DNA of 64,000 nucleotides from Fremontodendron californicum (Eukaryota > Streptophyta > Magnoliopsida > Malvales > Malvaceae), in NCBI GenBank assembly GCA_030761205.1, contig JAULJL010000028.1:21255001-21319000 (forward strand), in the 5' to 3' direction. A model generated the notes under the pieces. The model made no database searches, was not told the origin of the DNA, and worked only from the letters and a program-made list of their open reading frames with translations. Below, piece by piece: positions 22,386 to 33,386 of this stretch (its first letter is position 1; every line of letters starts with the position of its first letter). Both the position numbers and the translations under genes were made by a program.

Positions 22386-25300
22386 CTAAGGGCTATAAAA
22401 CAACAGATCAGACACCCTATTAACACCAGATTTGGCTAACTTATCAGCCTCAACGTTAACCTCCCTCAAAATATGAACAATTTCCCAGTTTTGAACCGCA
22501 GTTTGAACGGACTCTAGAGACCTTATAAATCTCGAAATTCGCCATGGGGCTTTGCTCGGATTCCTAACCCAAGCAACAACCATCTGACAGTCACTTTCAA
22601 TTATAAGTTTATGCGAGAGCGCCCATGACGAAGCACCGTAGATGAGGAACGCTTCTTTGACCGCCCTTAATTCAGCCTCGACTGCCTCAGCAGAACCAAT
22701 AGATTTGGAAAATACTACTTTCACCATACCTTGATCGTCACGCAAAATTCCACCGATCCCCGCAGGACCTGGTTTACCACGCGCCGATCCGTCGACGTTG
22801 AACTTAAGGCAACCGGCAGGTGGCTTGCCCCAAATCATATCAACACCAACTTCCTTTTCCTTCTTTATTCGACGATTGGCAGGTGACCACTTGAACTGCA
22901 AACCACTCTCTTCCTCGCAAGGCCATTTAGCCTTGGACCATACCGCGAGTCTGAGTCTGATAGAGTCCAGTAATTGCCAAACTGCAACATTTTTCCTATT
23001 AAAGACAATATCATTCCTATGCAACCAAATAGACCAAAGTGCAGCAAAAAAACCATTTTCCACAATTTGCTACAATGACTCGCTGGCAATGCATGCTGCC
23101 ACGCAAGGAAAAAACCCACAGCACTCCTTGGAGTGGACCAAGTAATACCCCATGAAAGACAGCAATGAGCCCACACAAACCATGAGACTCTGCATGTGAA
23201 AAACAAGTGCTCTGAAGTTTCAGGCATCAAATTGCATAGTGGACACAGATCCGAACCACTAACGATAAGACCTCTCTTACTGAGTTCAACCTTGGTTGCT
23301 ATGCTGCCTCTCAAGACTTGCCATCAAAAGACTTCCACCTTCGGAGGCGCATAACCAGCCCATATAAATTTCCAATGCTCCCATTTTAGTGAAGATTCAC
23401 TCAACACAGAATGGCAGAAAGAATTAGACGAGTAAGCGCCACTGCAGGTGTGCTTCCAAACAACTGAATCAAAGGAAAATCTGAAAAGCGCTTGTTTACC
23501 CAGCAGATCCAAAAAGGATTCCCACTGGTGAAGCTCCCAATCGAACAGTCTTCTTCTAAGATGAACCTCCCAAAGCCAATGATTATTATGCCATTTTCCA
23601 AAGTCCGCTATTTTCCCACTTTTTGAAACTGCAACAGCGAAGACTCTTGGAAACTGCTCTTTTAGAATAAAGCCTTCGATCCATTCGTCCTGCCAGAAAT
23701 TAATGGAGCTGCCATCACCTGGAAGAAAACACAACCCAGCAAACAGAGAATGATGATAATGATTTAAAGGCATAAGGGGTCGAATAATGTTTTTCCATGT
23801 TGGGGACATTTTCCGATACAGGCTGTATGAAGGAAGCAGATTTCCCACCGATGACTCGTATTTCCCGGCAATGACTGATCTCCATAAAGAGAGACGCTCA
23901 TTCCCAAATCTCCAAACCCATTTATTGAGCAGCGCTCTATTTTTAAGCCTTAAATCGACTAAACCGAGCCCACCAAATTCCTTGATATTGCAGACGGACT
24001 TCCAATTAACCATGTGAATCTTCTTCGCCGACGAAGACCCACCCCATAGGAATCTTCTAACCATTTTATCCAGCTCATCAGATACTGCACGGGGGATTTG
24101 TAATATGGACATATAGTAAATGGGAAGAGAAGACAACACCGATTTAATAAGAGTCAATCTGCCCCCAATAGAGAGTAAATTACCTTTCCAGCCAGCAAGC
24201 CTCTTGTTAAATTTATCGATGATTGGTCTCCAGAGAGAAGTAGAGTTCGCTTCGAACCCCAAGGGGAGACCGAGATAAAGGGAGGGGAGACGGCTACTCT
24301 GGCAACAAATATCTGAAAGCCCACCGATTAGTGACACTTTGCTCCACCCCGACTCCAAATAGACTGCTCTTTTTCATATTGACTTTAAGGCCAGATAACA
24401 ACTGAAAACACTTTAGAATTCTTTTAACACTCCTGACCTGCTCCTCCATAGGCTCGCAGAAGATAATTGTGTCATCCGCGAACTGAAGATGAGAGATGGA
24501 CACAGGCCCCTGTTCAATAACCATACCCCTGAAAAGACCAATGGACGTAGCCTTACTAAGGAGTAAGCTCAAGGCTTCAGCTACCAGATTAAACAATAAG
24601 GGGGAGAGGGGACAGCCTTGTCTCAAGCCTTTACTCATTCTGAACTGTTCCGTTGGCACTCCATTAACTAGAACTGATAATGAAGCTGAAGATAAACATG
24701 ACTAAATCCAAAGCCTCCACTTATCCCCAAAGCCCATTCTACCCATAACAAAATCAAGAAAAGACCAATCCACACAATCATAGGCTTTTTCGAAATCTAC
24801 CTTAAAGATCATGCCACCCTCTCCATTAGTCTTCATGGAATGAATAGCCTCATTGACAATTAAGGAGCAATCCAGAATTTGACGCCCCGGGATGAACACG
24901 AACTGGTTTTGCCCAACAATTTCCCCCACCGATTGCCTCAGGCGATTAGCAAGAACTTTGGCAAGAATTTTATAAGCACTGCCCACCAGGCTGATAGGAC
25001 GGTAATCACTAATGGAGCACGGAGAATCACATTTGGGTATGAGAGAAATAAATGAAGCATTTAAGCAATTATCAATATAACCAGTGCTATAGAAATTATT
25101 CATGAACGACATAAACTCACCCTTCACCATGTCCCAAAAGGACTTAAAGAAATTCAGATTAAAACCATCCGGCCCCGGAGCTTTGTTGCTATCACAGCCT
25201 TGAATGACACCCAAACCTCTTCCTCCGAAAAAGACCTCTCAAGATTAGACGAACTCTGCGCTGATAAAGACTTAAAGCTGCATTTGAGATCTTTGAGCAT

Positions 25301-26535
25301 AGCGACCTTAGTAGAGTTAAAACGGTTTTTGAAATACGACCCAATGACCCTCTTGAGAACCCTTGGATCATCAAACTCCTGCCCATCAACCAACAATTTC
25401 CCAATATGGTTCTTACGTCTCCTGGCTGTGGCAACAACATGGAAAAATTTAGTGTTCCTGTCACCCTCTTGCGCCCATTTCAATCTCGATTTCTGGAGCC
25501 AAGTTTGTTCTTCAGTACGATACAGTGACCATAACTCTGCCTTCTTATTCCATAACACTTCTCGCAGCTGGTTCCCCACCTGCCCCTGTTGTGCTAACTG
25601 TTCGAGATCAGCAATCTCTTTTTCAAGAATCACAATGTTAGAGAAATCAGCCTTATGGTGCCTAACAGACCAATCTTTGATGGCGGGTTTGAGATTTTTC
25701 AGCTTGAACCATAAACCCAACCCCGAAGGCCGAGAACAACCCGTAGAATTCCAAGCAGTCTGGATAACAGAATGGAAGCTTGTATCTTCCAACCAGTTGT
25801 TGAAGAACCGAAAAGGTTTGGGCCCCCAATTAACGCTCTCTTCAATAATCATCACTGGATTGTGATCGGATAGAGAGCGAGGTAGAGCATTTTGATTAAT
25901 CGAAGGCCATAAAGTGACCAGACCAGGCGATAGAAGGAATCTATCCAATCTGCTCAACGACGGAACGGCCCTATTACTGGTCCAAGTGTACTTATCTCCT
26001 GACAGCGGCAAGTCCATGAGTTCAGCTTGATTTATAAAGTTAGAAAACAGCAGCATAGGAGAAGTGCTGACCACTGATCCGATTTTCTCATCAAGGCTTC
26101 TGACCACATTGAAATCCCCCCTAAACACCAATGACAGTCGTAGCCTTGTAACACACTGAGGAGCTCATCCCAGAAGGCAGCTCTTTCACCATCATCGTTT
26201 GGAGCATAAATATTCACAAAACCACATTTTATATTGTTCGACTTTAACGAGCCAATCAATAGAATGAAACGAGGGGTAAGAATTTTCGTTTCGACTAAGA
26301 AAAAATCCTCCCGCCAGAAAATTATAAGACCCCCAGCGGAGCCTGCCGATGCCGTAAATTCCATCTCAACAAGGGAACAACCCCAGACCTTTCTAATAAA
26401 CTTAGAATCAATGGACTGAAGCTTTGATTCCTGAATAAAAACCATCTCTGGCCTCCAATGCGAAACCAATTTCCTCAACGCCAAAACCTTAATTCTACTA
26501 CCCAATCCCTTAATATTCCATGAAATAATCTTCAT
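22386..26535 (-). pseudogene. LINE ORF2: endonuclease, reverse transcriptase, RNase H (disrupted)
   Basis: Begins at the ATG at 26535 (MKIISWNIKGLGS). Endonuclease motifs: SWNIKG, IQESK, NIYAPND, RGDFN (near 26115) and SDHNPV (near 25865). Reverse transcriptase: NKAPGPDGF (near 25187), DYRPISLVG, FEKAYDCVDW, GLRQGCPLSPLLF and catalytic FADD at 24482-24471. A zf-RVT segment with CPLC and HLFFTC lies near 23240-23180. RNase H residues: D in VDGSA (22793), E in AELRA (22673), D in ESDC (22592) and D in EADKLA (22445). Lesions: lost base in a G run near 26121; lost base near 25195; TAG near 24705; extra base near 24313; TGA near 23325; lost T in a T run near 23052. A functional protein cannot be made from this copy. 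Confidence 0.93.
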
Positions 26536-26585
26536 TAAGAGAAAAAGAAGCACACCTGAAATCGAAACAAATTCGCAGTGGACAA

Positions 26586-28586
26586 TTACTCATTAGCCTC
26601 TCGATCTTCCCTTTCCAGTTGAGCAAAGCCATCAATGATATCCTGCTTCTCCCCATGGAATTCTATCCCCAGTTTTGAACTGACTAACCATGTCGCCTCT
26701 GCCTCCCTCAAGATATTCTTATTCCTTGATCTAATGTCACTGTCCGAAACGGATAGCTCAAGGTGGTTTAAATCCTCGCATCTAACATTATCGAAGATCA
26801 CTCTCAGCTCTTTCCTAATTTGCCTTCTTTTCCTCACTGCTGAGATGGTGGACTTCCTCGGCACTGGAACCTTCATCTTCTTGTGGTTCCTCTTCATTTT
26901 TTTCGAGCCCTCCTTCTTCCCAATCTCCCTACTCGTTCTCGACCGCTTCATAGAAGCATAACCCCTAGGACACTCAATGGATGAGCTAAGCTCTCGGACC
27001 GACAGAGGAGGAGGGGAACTGGTGACAGGGCCCAACAAATCCAACCCTTTAGACTCCGCAAGATGAAGACCCACTACCTCTTCAGCAGATGGCCCAGCAA
27101 CCCCATTAAGGCCCCCATTTGCGAGAGCCCCACAATCCCATTCCCAATCACAGAGAGAGTCGGCAACACGCGAACCACACACTGAGCCTTCACTGATATC
27201 TTGGTTAACAGGGGACACAGGACTGACAGCATGCACCAAGCCGCCCGCCAAACAACCAGATTGCGCAGGGATCGAAAAGGCTTTGCCTATCTCATCAATG
27301 TTTTTACGTACTGCGGAAGGAGCCATGCACTGAATCGCCATGCATCTGTGATTGCCCTCTGACATCGGAACTACATCCCTGCTCTTATCAACAACTACCT
27401 TATTGAAGGAGGAGCCTGGTGATTTATTCGGCGATGGAGCAGAAAAGGAGCCATCTCGAGCTCTCCTGTTAGCAACACCCCCAGGGACATCATGAACAGA
27501 AACTGAGATTTTAAATGATATATCCCTCACCGTGACTTCAACGGAGGACGGGATATTCAGCTTGCTATCAACCAGAATTAGCATGCACGCAACATCGAAT
27601 CTCCTCCTATTTGCTGTGTTTTCATCGAGTCTGATAAAAGAACCCCATCTATTACCCAAAGACTTGAAAAACCCTTCATGCCATACCTGTAACGGCACTT
27701 CCACCAAGTTTACCCAAACAGCGCTCTCGTTGTTGAGGACGGCATCATTCCACGGTTCGATGGTCTCGAACCAGGGAACCATACATTCACTTCTATCTTT
27801 AAGGACAAGGTCCATATGTTCTATGCTTTCGAAAGTAACAAGGACAGAGACACCCCCCATTGGACATACCTGACAGTGGATGCCTTCTAAAATCATGGCC
27901 TCTTGAACCGATTCGAGATAAGCTTCCTTCATCAATCTGCCTTTGGCGCTTCTTGATAACCACTCCATATCAGCCTTAGGGATTTCCAAATTGAAACTGC
28001 ACTCCCTCACTGACATATTGGCCCGTTTCATATGAGAGGTCGGGTTGGAGAACCCAGGCTGATTAAGTACTTTCACTTCGATATTATCAGCATCCTTTTG
28101 AGACAATCCCACAAGAACTTCTTTGTACGATCTATTGGCACCGGAGCGATCGTGGTCATTACCCTTAGACCCAACGCCTTCCACACTTCGGACAGATGGG
28201 TTTTCCGATTGATATCTTCTACTATTGATACCGGAATGATCACGGACCTTACCCTGAGACCCTCCGTCTTCCACGCTTCTGACAACTGGGATTTCCGAGT
28301 GGTGTCTTCTACTATCCAACCAGCCGTGCAAAGCTTTATTCACTCTGATCGTTCGACCATCGATCATCCTATTATTGCCTTCCTTGATGGCCTCCTCCAT
28401 CTCATGTTGAAGCTTGTATCTGACAAAGGCGAATGTATAAGGTCTCGTAGGTTGTTTCCGTGACATGAAAACATCAACCACCTTCCCAAACAACCCAAAC
28501 AAATCCCATAGAGCTTGTCTAGAAACCCTAATACTCAGATTCCCAACAAAAACATTGTGTAAGCTATCTCTCCATAAACTTCCCAT
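26586..28586 (-). CDS. LINE ORF1 protein with N-terminal RRM (666 aa, intact)
   Basis: RNA-binding protein of the LINE, expected to coat the element's transcript. Residues ~10-85 form an RRM: NVFVGNLSIRVSR is the RNP2 strand and YTFAFVRYK the RNP1 strand. The middle (~190-370) resembles the conserved ORF1 region of plant L1 elements (SAKGRLMKEAYLESVQ, WVNLVEVPLQVWHEGFFK). A strongly basic stretch lies at ~555-615 (KKEGSKKMKRNHKKMK), fit for nucleic-acid binding or nuclear import. I see no CCHC zinc knuckle. The ORF runs without interruption from the ATG at 28586, unlike ORF2 just downstream. It is a transposon protein, not a host gene. Confidence 0.88.
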   Translation of the reverse strand: MGSLWRDSLHNVFVGNLSIRVSRQALWDLFGLFGKVVDVFMSRKQPTRPYTFAFVRYKLQHEMEEAIKEGNNRMIDGRTIRVNKALHGWLDSRRHHSEIPVVRSVEDGGSQGKVRDHSGINSRRYQSENPSVRSVEGVGSKGNDHDRSGANRSYKEVLVGLSQKDADNIEVKVLNQPGFSNPTSHMKRANMSVRECSFNLEIPKADMEWLSRSAKGRLMKEAYLESVQEAMILEGIHCQVCPMGGVSVLVTFESIEHMDLVLKDRSECMVPWFETIEPWNDAVLNNESAVWVNLVEVPLQVWHEGFFKSLGNRWGSFIRLDENTANRRRFDVACMLILVDSKLNIPSSVEVTVRDISFKISVSVHDVPGGVANRRARDGSFSAPSPNKSPGSSFNKVVVDKSRDVVPMSEGNHRCMAIQCMAPSAVRKNIDEIGKAFSIPAQSGCLAGGLVHAVSPVSPVNQDISEGSVCGSRVADSLCDWEWDCGALANGGLNGVAGPSAEEVVGLHLAESKGLDLLGPVTSSPPPLSVRELSSSIECPRGYASMKRSRTSREIGKKEGSKKMKRNHKKMKVPVPRKSTISAVRKRRQIRKELRVIFDNVRCEDLNHLELSVSDSDIRSRNKNILREAEATWLVSSKLGIEFHGEKQDIIDGFAQLEREDREANE

Positions 28587-28645
28587 ATGACTCTGCCTCG
28601 GACGTCGATGACTCTCCTGGTGATGAAGCGGCGCAATCCGGTGAT

Positions 28646-28657
28646 ATTTGCATATTT
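28646..28657. repeat. LINE target-site duplication, 5' side
   Basis: ATTTGCATATTT, the partner of 22294-22305. Confidence 0.8.
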
Positions 28658-29786
28658 ATATATACATAATTTTTCATTTTATTTCGAGAAACATTTTTTC
28701 CCTTTTTCTAGTACAAATTTACCCTTTCGAAATGCCTGGATCAATGGACTATATAGATACCCTGAAATGCATAAATAATAAATAGCCACGTCTATTTATT
28801 TTTATCTTAGTTAAATAATTATGAAAATAATCTATAGGCTTAATTGTCTTAATAATATATATAGGTTGGAAAATATTTATTGATTCACCATCTTTAATCC
28901 AAAGACTTAAAAGTTAAGCATTAATTGTAATTACATATTCAAATTTATTCATATTTGATATGTGGAATTGTCGGTTGAACCTAATTATATATATATATAT
29001 ACGAGATTTAAGTTAAAAATTTAAATTTGAGTTTAACTGTTTTTTCTTGTATAAAAATAAAAGTACTATTATTTGGTGGAACAAATGTGTTAGGTAAAAC
29101 AAATATATTAGATATACTTACTCGTCCATATTTATTTGAATTTATATTTAATAAATTATCAGTGTATAAATTTATACACGGTCAATAAATCATACGATAA
29201 CACTTATTAATAAACAAAATTATCTGTATTTATTTTTAAAATTTTATATTTATTAATTAATTAATGAACTGACATTATATAATTTACTGACAATGTATAA
29301 ATTTATTTACTAATACTCTCCAATTAAGGCAGAATGAATATATTAGAGGATGAATGTTGCTTAAATTAGTATTGTTTGGGTTTAAAAACTTTGTATGAAT
29401 TAAGATTTTTTAATTATTTGAAAACTTAAAAAAAAAAAAAGGTTTTTAAAGAAAAAGAAAACCCAATCTTCCCTTTGCAATTTGCAAATTAAGGAGGAAA
29501 AGTGGAAAATAAACTTAGAAACCAACAATTATTACAAAGAGTTTCTTTTCTAATTTTTCTTAGAGGGAAACCAGACATCTGAATTTGAAAAGAAGCAAAG
29601 ATATATAATTAGCACAAAACCTCAAACATTAATTCAAACAAAAATAAAAGAAAGAAAGAACTAAATAAAACCAGAGCTTAACCCAGCTGATTCATGTAGC
29701 GCCTCTTTTAAAAAATGATATTCAGCAGATTTGATATTCGAATCTCAACATCTGCATTATCTTCTTCGATCTTCCGACTGCGGCCA

Positions 29787-29826
<40 letters not shown>

Positions 29827-29986
29827 CTATTCTAGAGAAGTAAGTTTACTTGTTCCGTGAAAAAACAAGCAAGAAAATTAAGAAAAAGAGCCGAGTTCGA
29901 ATCTTTTATCCTCCAAACTATCAACAAAAAAAAAAACAAGCAAAAAAGCAAGCAAGCAAGAAGAATCCTAGACGTTCTTCTTTTAG
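28658..29986. other. AT-rich spacer between LINE and GIR1-like gene
   Basis: No gene is seen. It has a (TA)n tract at 29791-29822 and, at 29940-29962, short 'caagcaag' repeats beside the 3' end of the GIR1-like gene. The segment 29850-29986 is probably its 3' UTR. Confidence 0.5.
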
Positions 29987-30346
29987 TTATTCTTTGCCTT
30001 TTTTGGCATTCTCTTCGTTAAGAAAATCAAGCAAGACGGTGCTCTTGCATCTAGGACACTTGGGAATGGGATCCACCTCGGATAACATAACGTACATGAG
30101 GCATCGAGGACATCCCACCAGGGCCATCGAAGTTATTGCTTCAGGACTGCTCGGATATTGCATTATCGTTGTCGTCGTCGTCGAGTATTCGTCAGGCTCC
30201 GACGAGACACACGAGCTTTCAGGCGACAATTCCCAGGAAGAAACCGATGAATTTGGCGACCCAACTACTTGCTGCAGATTAGCCCTAGGTGGTGATAGGT
30301 TCAGCTCCAAATCCAGCTTCGGACTGGTTTCTCTCTGACGACTCAT
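29987..30346 (-). CDS. GIR1: GIR1-like EAR-motif repressor (GL2-interacting repressor family)
   Basis: Small plant-specific nuclear adaptor (119 aa). In Arabidopsis, GIR1 and GIR2 link the homeodomain protein GL2 to the TOPLESS co-repressor and restrain root-hair formation. The N-terminus MSRQRETSPK leads into LDLELNLSPP (residues 11-20), an overlapping LxLxL EAR motif that recruits TOPLESS. A Ser/Thr-rich middle (residues 28-68) follows. The conserved C-terminal block contains GCPRCLMYVMLSE and KCPRCKSTVLLDFL, with cysteine pairs C79/C82 and C97/C100 that look like a small zinc-binding knuckle. Length and order match the family. The ORF is a single exon; a 5' UTR intron cannot be excluded. 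It is an isolated gene just beyond the LINE, pointing toward it. Confidence 0.88.
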   Translation of the reverse strand: MSRQRETSPKLDLELNLSPPRANLQQVVGSPNSSVSSWELSPESSCVSSEPDEYSTTTTTIMQYPSSPEAITSMALVGCPRCLMYVMLSEVDPIPKCPRCKSTVLLDFLNEENAKKGKE

Positions 30347-30639
30347 TATGTTCTATCTCCTTAATTATCTTATATTAATTTCACCCTGTTTGATAATGAT
30401 AACATACAAAAAGAGATCAATTGTAACATCGATGAAACAAGAAAATTGAGAGAAAAAAAATGAACAAACATAATTCACCTTTGGCAAAGAAGCTTTCAAG
30501 TTTCAAATTGAAAGGGTTTAGAAACTGGGAATCTGATAAAATAGTTGAGGGAATTTCTAAGAAGATGAGTTAAAAAAACTAGTCTAACATCAATTTTTAG
30601 CTTTCAAGTTTCAGTTTGATTTTGCATTGCTCTAGTCCA

Positions 30640-30647
30640 TTATATAT
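30640..30647 (-). promoter_or_regulatory. Possible TATA box of the GIR1-like gene
   Basis: TATATAAT on the reverse strand, about 295 bp upstream of the start codon. The long gap would imply a long leader or leader intron. Confidence 0.3.
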
Positions 30648-30736
30648 GCAATGATTTTCGTGGGAAGAGGGAGAAGAGATGGGAATGTGATTTTCTTTAT
30701 TCGTTAATTAATTATCGGGGTAGGAGTGGAGGTGGG

Positions 30737-31006
30737 TAGATCTGCTCATGGATCTGATCGTGGTCTGATTTTTTTTTTCAAGCTCGTCTCGTGTCGAGTT
30801 TGGGTCGGTCCATAAACTCGTTTTACTATTCATAAATTATTAAAAAATTATTTTTATTTTTATATTTTTTATAATTAAATTTAAATAAAATTTTTTATTT
30901 AATGAATAGTAATTCGGGTCGAGTTGGGCTAACCCGAATTATGAAAAAATCTTACCCAAGCCCAACCCAATTCGAGACGGGCCTATCGGACCCTTGAGCA
31001 GGTCTA
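30737..31006. mobile_element. hAT-like MITE, TAGAYCTGCTCA family
   Basis: Ends TAGATCTGCTCATGGA and CCTTGAGCAGGTCTA, AT-rich interior, no clean duplication. It is the first of five copies between 30.7 and 33.4 kb. Confidence 0.7.
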
Positions 31007-31047
31007 CTGGAGGGTAAAGGAGAATTGAGTAGAAATCTGATAATTTT

Positions 31048-31222
31048 GGACACGACACGAAAAAAATAATTAAAAACGATACAAAATATGACACGAATAC
31101 ACGAATGTATCAAAATTGATATAACATGAATTACTAAAATATCAAAATTTATATAAATATATAATACTTTAAATATGATAATAATAAAAAATAACACGAA
31201 TATAACATGAATTTACGGATTT
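31048..31222. mobile_element. MITE fragment, CGTGTCGTG family
   Basis: Contains GACACGACACGAAAAAAATA and matches the interior of the better-preserved copy at 56235-56440 in the same orientation. The ends are not preserved. Confidence 0.5.
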
Positions 31223-31315
31223 TCAAGTCCAAAAACAAGTTGGATAACATTGCAAATTTAATTCAATAGTAGATAGACGAGGTTGAAAAGTGTGAGGTGC
31301 AAAATAATTTTCTTT

Positions 31316-31566
31316 GCCCCAGCCCGTTTCGAGTCAAGTTCGGGCCGGCCCATAAACTCATTTTACTATTAATAAATTATTAAAATGTTAAAAATTATTT
31401 TTTATATTAATATTTTTATATTTTATAATTTAATTTAAATAAAAAATATTTTTTAATTGTTGAATAATAATTTAAGTCGGGGTCGACCCGAATTACAAAT
31501 ATTTTTACCCAAACTCGAATCGGATTTGTCGGGTCGGACGGATTACCCAACCCTTGAGCAGGTCTA
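31316..31566. mobile_element. hAT-like MITE, TAGAYCTGCTCA family, 5'-truncated
   Basis: The right end CCTTGAGCAGGTCTA is intact at 31566. The left terminus is missing; family-type sequence begins near 31316. Confidence 0.6.
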
Positions 31567-32266
31567 AATGTGACTTAGTGCCTTGAAATAATTAACGGTG
31601 GGAGAAAAAACAAAAAAAAAAAAGCCAACGATGTTTGTAGGTAGGAGAAAATTAATGTTGTAAATAGTACTAAATATACCTTCAATGATGACAGGAGGAG
31701 TTGGTTGAGTAATTTTCATTGCAAAGGAAAATATCAAGACATCATTTATGATTTTTTTTTCATATCCTTCATATATAATTTTCTTTTTAATTTTAATTTT
31801 TTTTTTACCATCGTTTGTTAACATGTTCAAGTCAAATTTCCCAAGTTGTTTCCCAAATTCAAAAATGGGAAAAATCACATAATTAAATAAATCCATATAT
31901 CACATGATATATTCACTTGCATTGCAAATAAATTTCTAGTTAACCAAATTGAATCAATTTGATCACATGGTATTTAGTTCTAGGCGTGGGAAATTCAGAC
32001 ATTTTGTTGTTGAGATGTTTGGCAAAAAAACAAAAAAAAAACGAATTAAACATACGAACACATATCAATGTCCGATACCGAAACCAAAACCCATATAATT
32101 TATACCAATTCAGCATAAGAAAACACTAGGTAGTTGGGTGTTTGGTAATTGATTACCTAAGCTATAGAATTTATAAATTGTAATCTATTATAGATAACTA
32201 CACCTGCTTCAAATTCAAGAAGTTAGGAGTGAAAAAGAAAAAAAAAAATCATTATAGTTTATCATC
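31567..32266. other. AT-rich intergenic stretch
   Basis: No gene, RNA or complete element is recognised. A 110-codon reverse ORF (31564-31896) is Lys/Ile/Phe-rich, as AT-rich DNA gives by chance. Confidence 0.5.
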
Positions 32267-32488
32267 TAGATCTGTTTATGGATCGGGTTAGATCAAGCTG
32301 CGACCCGAATTTTTTTTATTTTCCTTATTCAAGTTCGGGTCGGGCCCATATCATTAGTCAAAATGATATTAAAAATTATTTTTATATTAATATTTATAAT
32401 TAAATTTAAATAAAATAATATTCAAGTCGGGCTAACTTGAATTAAAAAAAAAAAAAATCTATACAAGTCCGACGCTTAAACAAGTCTA
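32267..32488. mobile_element. hAT-like MITE, TAGAYCTGCTCA family
   Basis: Ends TAGATCTGTTTATGG and AAACAAGTCTA; the flanks TTATCATC and ATAACATC match at 6 of 8. Confidence 0.6.
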
Positions 32489-32651
32489 ATAACATCATAA
32501 ACTTTGCCTTTTTTAGGAAATGTGGAATTATATAGAAGGAAGATGAAAACCTAGTTTAAGAAAATAGAGAACAATGTAGAAAACCCAACCGAGAAATAAG
32601 AAAAACAAGAATTAAAAGCAAGTTGATAATGGTTGAGATCTATGTGGGCTA

Positions 32652-32948
32652 TAGATATGCTCAAAGGTCGGACAAATCGTCCGGTCCGATCAGTATTGGG
32701 TCGGGTTTGGTTTGGGTGAGCAATTTTGTGATCCAGGGTTGCCCAATCCAGTCCGGATTACTGTTCATAGAATAAAATATTATTTTTTATTTAAATTTAA
32801 TTATAAAAAATAAAAAAAAAAGTATTTTATTTATTATGAACAGTGATTCAGGCTTGCGAACAGTCTCGGGCCCACCTAGGGCCGGATTTGGGCAAGAGAC
32901 TTGAAAATTTTCGAAGCTGCGATCCGGCCCGACCCATGAGCAGATCTA
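32652..32948. mobile_element. hAT-like MITE, TAGAYCTGCTCA family
   Basis: 297 bp from TAGATATGCTCAAAGG to CCCATGAGCAGATCTA, with a perfect 8-bp duplication GTGGGCTA at 32644-32651 and 32949-32956. Confidence 0.85.
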
Positions 32949-33105
32949 GTGGGCTACCGATTTAGCCAATTTATCAGTAATGGTGTTTTGTTCTCTTAAA
33001 ATTATGTGAGTGATGCTAACCCCATTAATCATAAAATTGATTTGCTAAATGTGGTTTGGGGAATCACTCTCAATGATAAGTTGACCAATGTTACAAAACT
33101 AAGAT

Positions 33106-33386
33106 TAGACTTGTTTATAGGTTGGACTATTCGTCCGGCTCGAATTGGATTGGACTTTAGAATAGGCCAACTAGTAATTCAAGTTGGCTGACTCAACTTG
33201 GATTACTTTTTAAATAATAAAAATTATTTTTTATTTAAATTTAATTATAAAAATATATAAATATTAATATAAAATAATTTTTTTATATTTTAAATAATAA
33301 AACAGACTTTCAGATCCAACTCGCATACAATTTTTTTTTATTCAAGTCTAAACTCAGCCTAACCCGGTCTATAGACACCTTCTCTA
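33106..33386. mobile_element. hAT-like MITE, TAGAYCTGCTCA family
   Basis: Begins TAGACTTGTTTATAGG and ends near CCTTCTCTA; the flanks ACTAAGAT and ATTAAGGT match at 6 of 8. Confidence 0.55.

Larger units (their letters stand above)
22306..28645 (-). mobile_element. L1-type LINE retrotransposon, near full length (6.3 kb)
   Basis: Non-LTR retrotransposon on the reverse strand. From its 5' end it has a ~60-bp leader (28645-28587), ORF1 (28586-26586), a 50-bp gap, ORF2 (26535-22386), a ~70-bp 3' UTR and a short poly(A) tail (T run 22303-22314 on the forward strand). A 12-bp duplication, ATTTGCATATTT, lies at 22294-22305 and 28646-28657, as expected of target-primed reverse transcription. ORF2 has an apurinic-type endonuclease, reverse transcriptase, zinc-knuckle-like zf-RVT region and C-terminal RNase H. 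This order fits plant L1 lineages that acquired an RNase H domain. ORF2 carries four frameshifts and two stops, so this copy cannot move by itself. The perfect duplication suggests a fairly recent insertion. Confidence 0.93.

Noticed and set aside
25200..25865. 221-codon forward ORF opposite LINE ORF2
   Set aside because: Antisense shadow of the endonuclease/RT coding strand; no recognisable protein.
27532..28463. Forward ORFs of 113 and 143 codons opposite LINE ORF1
   Set aside because: Antisense shadows of ORF1.
22306..28645. LTR retrotransposon or endogenous viral element
   Set aside because: No long terminal repeats, integrase or protease; the endonuclease-RT-RNase H order, poly(A) tail and 12-bp duplication fit an L1-type LINE.
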